DNA of 64,000 nucleotides, from the NCBI GenBank assembly GCA_002083555.1, contig MSXN01000007.1, positions 62,001-126,000 on the forward strand, read 5' to 3'. The translations under genes and the position numbers were made by a program. This stretch comes from Nitrospira sp. ST-bin5 (GTDB taxonomy: Bacteria > Nitrospirota > Nitrospiria > Nitrospirales > Nitrospiraceae). Positions 19,101 to 26,427 of the stretch are shown one piece after another (position 1 is the first letter of the stretch; every line of letters begins with the position of its first letter). The notes under the pieces were generated by a model. It worked only from the letters and a program-made list of their open reading frames with translations. It had not been told where the DNA came from and did no database searches.

Positions 19101-22100
19101 AGAGTTCGACCAAGGTTCGGTAACGTTCCTCGCTTTCCCGCAGCGCCTCTTCTGCCCGCTTGCGCTCGGAGATGTCGCGGATGAAGGCGGTGAACATCGG
19201 CTGTCCGCCGACTTCAGACGAAGCAATGGCGAATTCGACGGGAAACTCTTGCCCGCTTCGATGGAGGGCGAAGAATTCAAAGCGGCGTTTTATGGCTGAT
19301 CCGTCGGCGCTCTGCAGCATGCGATTCATGCCGTGCGCATGGGCTTGGCGGTATCGAGCCGGGATAATTGTTTCATCCAAAGGACATCCCAGTACTTCGT
19401 GCGGAGCATAACCGAACAGGAGCTCTGCTTGGGGGTTCCAGCCGATGATCAGACCGCTTTCGTTGATGGAAACGATGGCGTCCAATGCCGTTTCAAGAAT
19501 AGAACGGGTCCGTGCCTCGCTTTCCCGGAAAGCCAGTTCGTGCCGCTTGCGTTCAGTGATGTCGATATGCGAGCCAAGCAGGCGTACTCGTCGACCATCC
19601 GGTTCAGTGACGAACGCGGCACGCGCTTCGATCCAGCGGTAGGTCCCATCCTTATGGCGCAGCCGGAATTCCTGCTGATAGTCGCCCTCGGGATTGGCAA
19701 GATAGGCCTGCACATAGGCGATGACCCGGTCATGGTCTTCGGGATGCAGGTGTGACTCCCAGGATTTGAAGCTATCCGCCAGTTCCGTTTCTTCATAGCC
19801 GAGCAGCTGTTTCCACTCTCTGGAAAACGATGTTTCGTTCGTGTCCGTCTTCCAGTCCCACAGGCCTGTGTGGGATGCGCGGAGCGCCTGCTGGAGCTTT
19901 TCCTGTGAGGCCCCCAGGGCTTCCTCAACCTTCTTGCGCTCGGTGATGTCGCTGAAGGATCCGGCCATCCGAATAGGTTGTCCTGAAGAATCCCAGACCG
20001 CCTGGCCTTTAGCGCCAATCCATCGGAGGGTTCCGCTGCCATGCTGGTGGATGCGATACTCGACGTCATAGGGGAGGCGCTCCTCAAGGTGCTGAGTGAG
20101 CGCTGCCAGGACGTTAGGGAGGTCATCGGGGTGAACTAACGAAAGCCAGGTGCCGAGCACGTCAGGCCTCGCCTTGTTTCCCACGCCCATGATCTCTTTC
20201 ATGCGAGGTGAGTAGTAAATGGGGTTGTGCGGTGCAAAGAGGTTGTCCGAGACCCGTTCGGCATACCACAGGCCGTCCCGGGACCCTTGTACGGCAAGGT
20301 CGAACCGCGTGACGCTTTTGTGAAGTAGTTCCTCTGCTAGTTTCCGGTCGGTAATGTCCGTTTCCGATCCGGCCATGCGGATCGGGCTGCCATCCTCCGC
20401 CCAGAGGGCGACGCCACGATCCAGGATCCACATGTAGGACCCGTCTTTGCGTAGGACTCGGTACTCTTCGCAAAAGGCGGAGGTCTGTTTGGCCAGATAG
20501 TGGTCGATGCCCTGGAGCACGCGGTCCAGATCGTCGGGATGGATACGGCTGCGCCATTCATCGATGTGGTTCCTGACTTCATGGTCTGCGAAGCCGCGCA
20601 TGGCTTTCCATCGCGCAGAGAAGAAGATCTCCCCGGCTTGGATATTCCAATCCCAGATGCCGTCGTGGCTCCCTTGTACCGCCAGGTGCCAACGTTCTTC
20701 ACTGGCCCGGAGGGCTTCTTCTGCTTGCTTGCGCTCGGTAATATCGAGGGCGGTTCCTGCCATCGCGATCGGATGCGCGGTGGCATCACGCTGGACGTCT
20801 GCGCGCATGTGAATGACGCGAATGTCCCCGTTCGGCCGGACAATTCGGCATTCCAGATCGAGCGGGCATTTCCCGAGCAAGGCGTCGTTGACGGCCGCCA
20901 GCACGCGATCGTGATCGTCAGGCAGCAGCGCGGCCAAGAATGTGTCATACGTGACAGCGATGGTCCCTGGCTCGTAGCCGAAGATGCGGAATTGCTCCTC
21001 AGACCAATCGGTTTCCCCGCTCTCGATATCCCATTCCCAACTGCCCACGTGGGCTAATGCCTGGGCCTCCAGGAGATGCTGTCGTTGACGTTGTAAGGCC
21101 TCGGCAGTTTGTCTCTGCTCCGAGACATCCCGACCGATGCCGGTGATGCCGATGATTCGGTTCTGTGGGTCTTTGAGCACGGCTCCGGTCCAATGATAGG
21201 GGATGGTCCGCTGGTCTTTGGTTATGAGATGCCCTTCGAGTTCAGCCTTTCCGTCCGTGAACGCGCGTTGAATCGCGCGCGTCGTCTGTTCCTGCTCGTG
21301 AGCCGGGACAAAAGCGAGCGCGGATTTGCCGCGTAATTCCTCAGAGCTGTATCCCGTGACCTCTTCGACGCGACAATTCCACTTCACCATGTTCCCCTGG
21401 GTGTCGAGGGTGAACATAAAGTCGGGGACCGTTTCTGTGATATTCCGGAGATCGGTGAGCGCCTGAAGGCGTTCCTGCTCGACGCGCTGTCGTTCCGTGA
21501 TGTCGCGAATAATGCCGCAGGTATAGCCTTTCCCCTCGTAGTCGAGATATGTCACCGAGACTTCGATCGGAAACTCTGAGCCGTCTTTGCGGCGGTGCAC
21601 GGATTCGTAGGTGGCTGCCCCGCCTTGTCTGATCTTGTCGAGCCGCTGTTGAAATCGTTCCGGATCATGGCCGGGCGCAATGTGGGCGATCGTCAAACCC
21701 AAGAGCTCTTCCCGCGAATACCCGAGCGACCGGCAGGCGGCGTCATTGGCGTAGATGAACCGTGTGGAATCGTCGGCCCATAGGACGCCGTCTATGGCAT
21801 GGTCCACGGCGAATTGGGTAATCCGCAACCGGCGCTCCGCTTGCTGCTGCGTGCGCTCCGCACGCAGTCGCTGGATTTCCGCTCCGGCTCTCGACGCGAA
21901 CAGGGTGAGGACCGATTGGAGCCATTCGCTGTTGCGCAGCGGTTTGGTATCCATGATGGCGAGGATACCGATCACGGTTCCGCCTTTTTTGATGCGTATC
22001 GGGACGCCGCAATAACTCTCGATGCCTAACTGAGCCAACTGTGCAAAGTTGGGAAATGTGTCTTGTACGCGGCTGTCAAAGCTGGCGAATGACTGCTGCA

Positions 22101-22473
22101 GTGCGGTCTCGCAAGGTGTCTGGGAGAGGGCATACTCAAAATTGCTGACCAGGGTCCCTCCCGATGAGACGGCAATCGTGTGGACCGTGCGGGGGACGGC
22201 CTCGGTGACGGTGCCAATGACTGCGTATTGCACCTGCAAGGTTGAGGTGAGCTGATTCACCAAGGACGCGAAAAACTGCTCGCCGGTGTCTGTCGCGGTC
22301 CCCTCGACTATCGTGCGGAGCCAGACGGACTGTTCTTGCAGGTCCTGTAGCTGGCGGTCACGGTCGGTGGTCTGCTCATGCAGTGTTCGTTCCTGCTCGG
22401 CGAGCTCTCGTGCCGCGTCTGCGAGTTGCGTCCGCAGCGATTCCAGTTCAGGCAGTTGTCCGGTCCCACTCAT
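16183..22473 (-). CDS. Giant soluble GAF / 13x PAS sensor histidine kinase (NarX-type core)
   Basis: A 2096-residue kinase with no membrane segment, so it is cytoplasmic. Order: coiled coil (1-50), GAF (about 60-205), then 13 PAS domains, each ending in a DITERK-like PAC motif, up to about residue 1870. The core is HisKA_3 (ISQDLHDGILQSLYAVG, His in the DLHDG box) and a HATPase with REALSNSLRHAEA and DNGRGF. Several PAS domains have the WEW/WDW start of PAS_3 folds. PAS 11 and 12 are close copies (both MDIIFVKDLEG/TDIIFVKDLEG and YLTTKAPYR), a recent internal duplication. ATG at 22473 has AAGGAG about 8 bases upstream. The partner regulator follows with a 13-base overlap. Ligands are unknown; PAS domains of this type bind haem, flavin or small molecules. 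Confidence 0.92.
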   Translation of the reverse strand: MSGTGQLPELESLRTQLADAARELAEQERTLHEQTTDRDRQLQDLQEQSVWLRTIVEGTATDTGEQFFASLVNQLTSTLQVQYAVIGTVTEAVPRTVHTIAVSSGGTLVSNFEYALSQTPCETALQQSFASFDSRVQDTFPNFAQLAQLGIESYCGVPIRIKKGGTVIGILAIMDTKPLRNSEWLQSVLTLFASRAGAEIQRLRAERTQQQAERRLRITQFAVDHAIDGVLWADDSTRFIYANDAACRSLGYSREELLGLTIAHIAPGHDPERFQQRLDKIRQGGAATYESVHRRKDGSEFPIEVSVTYLDYEGKGYTCGIIRDITERQRVEQERLQALTDLRNITETVPDFMFTLDTQGNMVKWNCRVEEVTGYSSEELRGKSALAFVPAHEQEQTTRAIQRAFTDGKAELEGHLITKDQRTIPYHWTGAVLKDPQNRIIGITGIGRDVSEQRQTAEALQRQRQHLLEAQALAHVGSWEWDIESGETDWSEEQFRIFGYEPGTIAVTYDTFLAALLPDDHDRVLAAVNDALLGKCPLDLECRIVRPNGDIRVIHMRADVQRDATAHPIAMAGTALDITERKQAEEALRASEERWHLAVQGSHDGIWDWNIQAGEIFFSARWKAMRGFADHEVRNHIDEWRSRIHPDDLDRVLQGIDHYLAKQTSAFCEEYRVLRKDGSYMWILDRGVALWAEDGSPIRMAGSETDITDRKLAEELLHKSVTRFDLAVQGSRDGLWYAERVSDNLFAPHNPIYYSPRMKEIMGVGNKARPDVLGTWLSLVHPDDLPNVLAALTQHLEERLPYDVEYRIHQHGSGTLRWIGAKGQAVWDSSGQPIRMAGSFSDITERKKVEEALGASQEKLQQALRASHTGLWDWKTDTNETSFSREWKQLLGYEETELADSFKSWESHLHPEDHDRVIAYVQAYLANPEGDYQQEFRLRHKDGTYRWIEARAAFVTEPDGRRVRLLGSHIDITERKRHELAFRESEARTRSILETALDAIVSINESGLIIGWNPQAELLFGYAPHEVLGCPLDETIIPARYRQAHAHGMNRMLQSADGSAIKRRFEFFALHRSGQEFPVEFAIASSEVGGQPMFTAFIRDISERKRAEEALRESEERYRTLVELSPSGVFVFSEGRTVYVNSMAMTLLGATEPNDILARSPFEFIHPDYHEDVTQNLRRVLAGEATVHRAERLYLKMDGTPIHVQVEAVRITWNGTPAIQGFFSDITERKRAEETLRASEERFRAVFENAAIGIVVGSHLTGNGIDQANPAICAMTGHSAEELHSLGMQGLTHPDDLPASRALIARLHAGEASHETLVKRYRKKDGLYLWAQTTVSVIRNAQGQYSSSIAMIQDITDRKRTEDALTRSEGQLRTVLDTLPIGVWFTDEKGHVLYGNPVGHRIWAEAARVGLPRPGDDGLWWETIAQPDAPHRWAVGTVLARGQDVQNETLAIETRTGERRTIRNSAVPVKNDTGEMLGAIVLNEDITDRVRAENALHQEHALLMAVMDAATDIIFVKDLEGRYIHINRAGARALGMPVEEVIGWNDYAIWPSDLAASCQLADRRVLETGEPVTVEETSVCDGITTIYLTTKAPYRNSEGQIIGVIGVARDITERKQAEEALREQHALLSAIMNTTMDIIFVKDLEGHYLHMNPAGARAVGLSPQEVVGKDDDAIWPADLAACCKEADRLILSTGSAQTLEESTIANGKRITYLTTKAPYRDAAGNMIGIIGVAHDVSQIKQSEEDLRRSHAFIRQIIDTNPNFIFAKDREGRFTLVNKAVAEAYGTTVERLVGKTDADFNSNTRELAFFRKTDLEVMDSLREQFIAEEMMTDSAGHTRWLQTVKRPILDESGKAAMVLGASTDITERKRIEETLRQRERDLRTALDERERISQDLHDGILQSLYAVGLGLEACKPLMTQRHYKKAAASMDRAIGHLNHVMSEVRNFIAGLESQILQGSTFPMALRTMVQTLTANHPIPCTLTIDECLADTFSTEQALHLLNVVREALSNSLRHAEATQTTVSLKSLSRSIRLTIADNGRGFNPASMHGAGHGLTNMEARARKVGGRFAIRSVPQHGTRITIDLPKRSTEGDSPCRK

Positions 22474-22935
22474 AGCGCGGCTCCTTGCCAGGTGATGCGT
22501 AGGGAACTCGTGTGATTGGCATCGGTTGTGCTCAAGGGGTGATGCAATAGGTCCGGACGTGTAATCTCATGTGCCCCATTGCGAGGCCATGGGGTTGACC
22601 TCCGGTCCATCAGGGACGCATAGCCATTGGAAGGGAAGCCATGAGATGTCCGGGATTGTGGGTGCAGATCGGGTTGCAGGAACCGCATCGCACACTCCCA
22701 CATGAGTGATCCAGAGTCAGGAGGCCGAGGCCCGCAGTGTCCTACGGACCGCCTCCAAATGTCTAGATCCAAATAGGCCTGGCACGGCGTGAATGGATGC
22801 GGGGCAGACCTCGCTGAGCGATTCGGGGTTTGCTGTCCGATTCAGGGGGAAGCTTGGTGCGCGCTGATCCGCGTATCCACGGGCTAGGTGGTAGGAGCGG
22901 GCCTCTCGCGTGCGTACAGGGGAAGGAGCATAAAT
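22474..22935. other. Intergenic region without a supported gene
   Basis: About 460 bases between the giant kinase and tRNA-Leu. A frame of 100 residues exists at 22470-22772 but has no protein-like composition or ribosome-binding site. No clear terminator is visible. Confidence 0.5.
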
Positions 22936-23019
22936 TGGTGCCGAAGGCGGGACTTGAACCCGCACGGCTTGCGCCACACGCCCCTCAAACGTGCGTGTCT
23001 GCCATTTCACCACTTCGGC
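22936..23019 (-). tRNA. tRNA-Leu (anticodon GAG)
   Basis: The minus strand folds as a class II tRNA of 84 bases. The acceptor arm is GCCGAAG paired with CTTCGGC, discriminator A, encoded CCA. The anticodon stem CACGT/GCGTG closes the loop TTGAGGG with anticodon GAG, followed by a long variable arm and the T arm GCGGG/TTCAAGT/CCCGC. The long variable arm and anticodon identify a leucine tRNA reading CUC and CUU. Confidence 0.95.
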
Positions 23020-23024
23020 TACCG

Positions 23025-23147
23025 GCAGGAGCTTGAAAAACTCCCGCAACTGCGTTCTCGCATCGCTCAAACCCTCAACGTACTCAGCAGTACGCCTCGG
23101 GCTTTCGCTCGCTGCGGCCTTGTTGCAGGATTTTTTGAAGCTCCTGC
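23025..23147. repeat. Long imperfect palindrome, candidate REP/MITE-like element
   Basis: The outer arms GCAGGAGCTTGAAAAA and TTTTTTGAAGCTCCTGC pair almost fully, CGCAAC pairs with GTTGC inside them, and the centre is a perfect hairpin CGTACT-cagc-AGTACG. The whole 123 bases lie just upstream of the tRNA-Leu on its 5' side. The structure resembles dispersed intergenic palindromes that can be moved by RAYT-type transposases; no second full copy is seen in this window. Confidence 0.5.
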
Positions 23148-23195
23148 ACCTTGGTCACGAAAATAGACCGGCACTCTAGTTTCGTATCTGCGTGG

Positions 23196-23220
23196 GACGC
23201 TTCACGAACGACGTGCGACG
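23196..23220. repeat. Intergenic repeat copy A (25 bases)
   Basis: This 25-base stretch, beginning GACGCTTCACGAACGACG, matches 24764-24788 with only three or so differences. Both copies are intergenic. Confidence 0.5.
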
Positions 23221-23258
23221 GTCCGAGGGAAGCGCATTATAGAAGGCGGGCAAAATTC

Positions 23259-23287
23259 TTGTCAATAAAGGAGACGTCCGGTAGAAT
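23259..23287 (+). promoter_or_regulatory. Predicted sigma-70 promoter for the HAD-queE pair
   Basis: TTGTCA (23259-23264) and TAGAAT (23282-23287) are spaced by exactly 17 bases, about 60 bases before the ATG of the HAD gene. This is one of the best promoter matches in the window. Confidence 0.65.
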
Positions 23288-23346
23288 CGCCCCACTTTTA
23301 CGCTAAGATTCGTCTATTCCGCTCTCTTGAGGAGATTGCCTGTACC

Positions 23347-24036
23347 ATGTCGGTCGCTTCCTCCGTCTCTCAACGCCGTCTGGTCACGTCTGTCGCCGCG
23401 TTTTTCGACGTCGACAATACGCTCTTGCCTGGCGAAGCCAGTGAGGTGGGATTTTTTCGCTGGCTCCGGCAGCGTGGGGTCGTCGGCTGGCCGGAAGCAC
23501 GAGCCAGCGTGGCCTGGTGGCTACGGCATCTCCCGTCGCTGTCGCTGCAGCCGCTACGTGAACGCAAATTGTATCTGGCGGGAAAGCCTGCCCAAGTCAT
23601 TGAGTCCCTCGGCGAGGAGTTCTGTCGTGAAGCGCTCTGCCCGCGGGTGTCCCCCGCTGCCATGACGGCGATTGAGCGACATCGGAGTGAGGGGCATCTG
23701 GTCATTCTGCTGACGGGATCGCTCGACTTTCTGATGGAGCCCATCGCGGACTCGCTCCAAGTGGATCGGTGTGTCGCCAGTCAATTGGAGCAGTTGGAGG
23801 GGGTTTATACCGGGCAGGTGGTGCCTCCGCTGCCGTACGGCGATGGGAAGCTCACGTATGTACATCGGCTGGCGCACGAACTGGAATTGGATCTCGAGGC
23901 CTGTTTCGCCTACGGCGATAGTCCGGGAGATCGGGCTGTCCTGGCTGCCGTGGGGAATCCCACGGTGGTGAATCCGATTCGCGGCATGGGCCGGGTGGCC
24001 CGCCGTCACGGCTGGCCGGTGGTATCCTGGCGATGA
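23347..24036 (+). CDS. HAD-superfamily hydrolase, subfamily IB (phosphoserine phosphatase-like)
   Basis: A 229-residue phosphatase-type enzyme. HAD motif I is FFDVDNTLLPG (nucleophile Asp and second Asp), motif II is the Ser/Thr of ILLTGS, a conserved Lys lies in DGKLTYVHRLA, and motif IV is YGDSPGDR. Subfamily IB contains phosphoserine phosphatase and PlsC-associated or PGP-type phosphatases; the substrate here cannot be read. GAGGAG lies about 11 bases before the ATG. The stop overlaps queE in an ATGA-type junction, so both are one operon. Confidence 0.85.
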   Translation: MSVASSVSQRRLVTSVAAFFDVDNTLLPGEASEVGFFRWLRQRGVVGWPEARASVAWWLRHLPSLSLQPLRERKLYLAGKPAQVIESLGEEFCREALCPRVSPAAMTAIERHRSEGHLVILLTGSLDFLMEPIADSLQVDRCVASQLEQLEGVYTGQVVPPLPYGDGKLTYVHRLAHELELDLEACFAYGDSPGDRAVLAAVGNPTVVNPIRGMGRVARRHGWPVVSWR

Positions 24037-24701
24037 TGTCCCAAACCTCCACGCAGGACCAGACGCTCCGGGTAACGGAGATCTTTCACAGTATCCAGGG
24101 AGAATCGACCTATGCAGGGCAGCCCTGCGTATTCGTCCGGCTCACGGGGTGCCCGCTCCGTTGCACCTGGTGCGATACCGACTACAGTTTTTACGGCGGG
24201 ACGGCTCGCACCATCGACGAGATTCTGACGAAAGTGGGGGAGTATGGCTGTCCCTTGGTGGAAGTGACCGGCGGTGAGCCGCTGGCGCAGCCGGAAGCCT
24301 TCCCTCTAATCGCGCGTCTGTGTGATGCCGGCTATACGGTCTTGATTGAAACGAGCGGCGCGATCGATGTGCGGCCGGTCGATCAGCGGGCGAAACTGAT
24401 CCTGGATGTGAAATGCCCGGGGAGCGGGATGACGGATCGGATGCATTGGCCGAATCTCGAGTATCTGACGGGGAAGGATGAGGCGAAGTTCGTTCTCGCC
24501 TCGCGCGCGGACTATGAGTGGGCGCGCGGCATTGTGGCGCAGTACCGTCTGGCGGAGCGCTGTACGGTGCTGTTCAGTCCGGTGTTCGGATCGCTGGATC
24601 TGCGGCAGCTTGCCGAGTGGATCCTGGCCGATCGGCTATCGGTGCGGTTTCAATTGCAGATGCACAAATATATCTGGGCCCCGGATATGCGGGGCGTGTG
24701 A
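24033..24701 (+). CDS. queE: 7-carboxy-7-deazaguanine synthase
   Basis: Radical SAM enzyme of queuosine/7-deazaguanine synthesis that converts 6-carboxytetrahydropterin to 7-carboxy-7-deazaguanine. The 222-residue protein has the N-terminal FHSIQGESTYAGQPCVFVRL region and the radical SAM cysteines in GCPLRCTWCDTDYSF (CxxxCxxC). The SAM-binding GGEP motif is EVTGGEPLAQP, followed by ETSGAI and DVKCPGSG. Two adjacent ATGs (24033, 24036) are possible. It overlaps the HAD gene stop. queC/queD are not in the window. Confidence 0.93.
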   Translation: MMSQTSTQDQTLRVTEIFHSIQGESTYAGQPCVFVRLTGCPLRCTWCDTDYSFYGGTARTIDEILTKVGEYGCPLVEVTGGEPLAQPEAFPLIARLCDAGYTVLIETSGAIDVRPVDQRAKLILDVKCPGSGMTDRMHWPNLEYLTGKDEAKFVLASRADYEWARGIVAQYRLAERCTVLFSPVFGSLDLRQLAEWILADRLSVRFQLQMHKYIWAPDMRGV

Positions 24702-24705
24702 AGTG

Positions 24706-24788
24706 CGTGAAGCGTATCTCGTGATGCGTGAAACGCAAGAATTAACCGGATCAACGGACGAGCGACGCTTCACGAAGGACGAGCGGCG
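24706..24788. repeat. Intergenic inverted repeat, with repeat copy B
   Basis: Arms 24706-24722 (CGTGAAGCGTATCTCGT) and 24758-24774 (ACGAGCGACGCTTCACG) pair with two mismatches over 17 bases. The right arm continues into 24788 and is a near copy of the repeat at 23196-23220. It fills most of the queE-pepA gap and could also act as a weak terminator. Confidence 0.55.
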
Positions 24789-24806
24789 AGAACGAAGGAG
24801 ATGTGA

Positions 24807-26315
24807 ATGAAGATCATGCGAGTAGATGCACGGGCCGGGCGTGTGGAGACGGAATCAACCGATGTGTTGGTCCTGACCCATTGCGAGGGCGATGTCTTTT
24901 CGAAGCAGGCGACGATGATCGATAAATCGATGAACGGGGCCTTACACGAGTTGCTGCAGTCGAAAGAATTTGAAGGCAAGGCCAATGAGCTTGTGCTGGT
25001 GCATACCCAGGGCAAGGTGCCCGCCAAGCGGATTCTCCTGGTTGGGTTGGGAAAAGAGAAGGATGTGACGGTGGATCAGCTGCGGCAGGCCATGGGGCAT
25101 GCGGTGAAGCGTGTCCGCCAGGCCAAGGCCGCTTTCTTCACGGTCGCCGTCCCGTCCGTGACACCGCAGGGCGCATCTGCCGTTGAGGTGGCGCAGGCGA
25201 TGGCTGAAGGCGCCATTTTGGGCAGCTACCAGTTCACGGCCTATCGGAGCGAAGGCGCATCGGGAAAAGAGGTGAAAGAGCTGTCGCTCCTGGCGGCTCA
25301 ATCGAGTGAGGTCAAGTCGATTGCCGAAGGGATCCGACGCGGCGTGGCGACGGCTGAAGCCGCGGTCCTGGTGCGGGACCTCTGTAATCATCCTTCGAAT
25401 GTCATGACCCCTTCCAGAATTGCCAGTGAGGCGAAGGCCATCGCGAAGGAAGAATCGCTCACGCTGAAGATCCTGGAGCGGAAAGATATTGAAAAGCTGG
25501 GGATGGGAGCATTGCTGGGTGTGGCGCAAGGCAGCCATGAGCCGCCGAAGTTCATCATCCTCGAATACAAGGGATCGAAAAAGAAGGATGAACGTCCGGT
25601 TGTGCTGGTCGGGAAGACGATCACGTTTGATACCGGCGGAATTTCGCTCAAGCCGGCAGAGAACATGGAACATATGAAGGCGGACATGACCGGCGGCGCC
25701 GAGGTGCTGGCCTCGATTCGCGCTGCCGCGCGGTTGAGGCTGCCGCTTCATCTCATCAGCATTCTGCCGGTGGCTGAGAACATGCCGGGCGGCCGGGCGA
25801 TGAAGCCGGGTGACGTCGTCACGACACTCTCCGGAAAAACAGTTGAAGTGCAGAACACCGATGCGGAAGGCCGCCTGATTCTGGCCGATGCGCTGGCCTA
25901 CGCCACTCGCTATAAACCGGCGGCGTTGATCGACATTGCGACGCTCACGGGCGCTTGCGTGGTGGCGCTCGGTCAATTTGCCATCGGGATGTTTGGAACC
26001 GATACCGGCGTGAAGGAGTCGGTACGGAAAGCCGGCTTGCGCGCAGGCGAGCGCGTGTGGGAAATGCCGCTGTGGGACGAATATTTCGAGCAGTTGCGCA
26101 GCGACGTGGCGGACATGCGTAACATCGGGGGCCGCGGGGGTGGGATGATCACGGCCGCATTGTTCCTGAGCAAGTTCGTGGGTGACTGTCCCTGGGTGCA
26201 TCTTGATATCGCCAGCACGGACTGGAGCGAACGGGAGCGGGCCTATGTTCCTAAGGGTCCTTCGGGGATTGGTACCAGATTGCTGATTCAATATTTGATC
26301 GACCGGACGCTGTGA
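24807..26315 (+). CDS. pepA: Leucyl aminopeptidase (M17 cytosol aminopeptidase)
   Basis: A 502-residue metallo-exopeptidase releasing N-terminal residues in the cytoplasm. The C-terminal catalytic domain starts at about residue 170 (VRDLCNHPSNVMTP). Metal and catalytic motifs are VGKTITFDTGGISLKP, MKADMTGGAEV and the M17 signature NTDAEGRLILADAL, with a second conserved stretch DIATLTGACVVALG. A strong GGAG lies before the ATG. PepA homologues also serve as DNA-binding architectural factors in some bacteria. Its last 23 codons are repeated as a fossil downstream. Confidence 0.96.
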   Translation: MKIMRVDARAGRVETESTDVLVLTHCEGDVFSKQATMIDKSMNGALHELLQSKEFEGKANELVLVHTQGKVPAKRILLVGLGKEKDVTVDQLRQAMGHAVKRVRQAKAAFFTVAVPSVTPQGASAVEVAQAMAEGAILGSYQFTAYRSEGASGKEVKELSLLAAQSSEVKSIAEGIRRGVATAEAAVLVRDLCNHPSNVMTPSRIASEAKAIAKEESLTLKILERKDIEKLGMGALLGVAQGSHEPPKFIILEYKGSKKKDERPVVLVGKTITFDTGGISLKPAENMEHMKADMTGGAEVLASIRAAARLRLPLHLISILPVAENMPGGRAMKPGDVVTTLSGKTVEVQNTDAEGRLILADALAYATRYKPAALIDIATLTGACVVALGQFAIGMFGTDTGVKESVRKAGLRAGERVWEMPLWDEYFEQLRSDVADMRNIGGRGGGMITAALFLSKFVGDCPWVHLDIASTDWSERERAYVPKGPSGIGTRLLIQYLIDRTL

Positions 26316-26337
26316 TTCGGTTGGGAGCGGAATTCCT

Positions 26338-26406
26338 ACTCCTATGGGCCCTTCAGGGATCGGTACTAGATTGCTGATTCAATATCTCATCGACCGGACA
26401 CTCTGA
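26338..26406 (+). pseudogene. Fossil copy of the pepA 3' end
   Basis: Sixty-nine bases aligned without gaps to the last 69 bases of pepA (26247-26315), encoding TPMGPSGIGTRLLIQYLIDRTL and a stop. Two codons differ in residue and seven differ synonymously. A further GGGAGCGG shared at 26323 and 26233 suggests the similarity runs slightly upstream. No start codon or upstream frame exists, so it is a remnant. The excess of silent changes means it came from a diverged functional pepA, not from a fresh slip duplication of this one. Confidence 0.75.
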
Positions 26407-26427
26407 CCTCAGTAGGGGATTTCGCCC

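Noticed and set aside
22470..22772. 100-residue minus-strand frame before the giant kinase
   Set aside because: It overlaps the kinase start, has unusual Pro/Arg/His-rich composition and no ribosome-binding site.
24033..24701. Alternative assignment of the radical SAM gene as anaerobic ribonucleotide reductase activase
   Set aside because: The FHSIQGEST start and CPLRCTWCDTDYSF motif are those of QueE, and no ribonucleotide reductase is adjacent.
24942..26291. 449-residue minus-strand reading frame over pepA
   Set aside because: Antisense shadow; pepA has all catalytic motifs on the plus strand.
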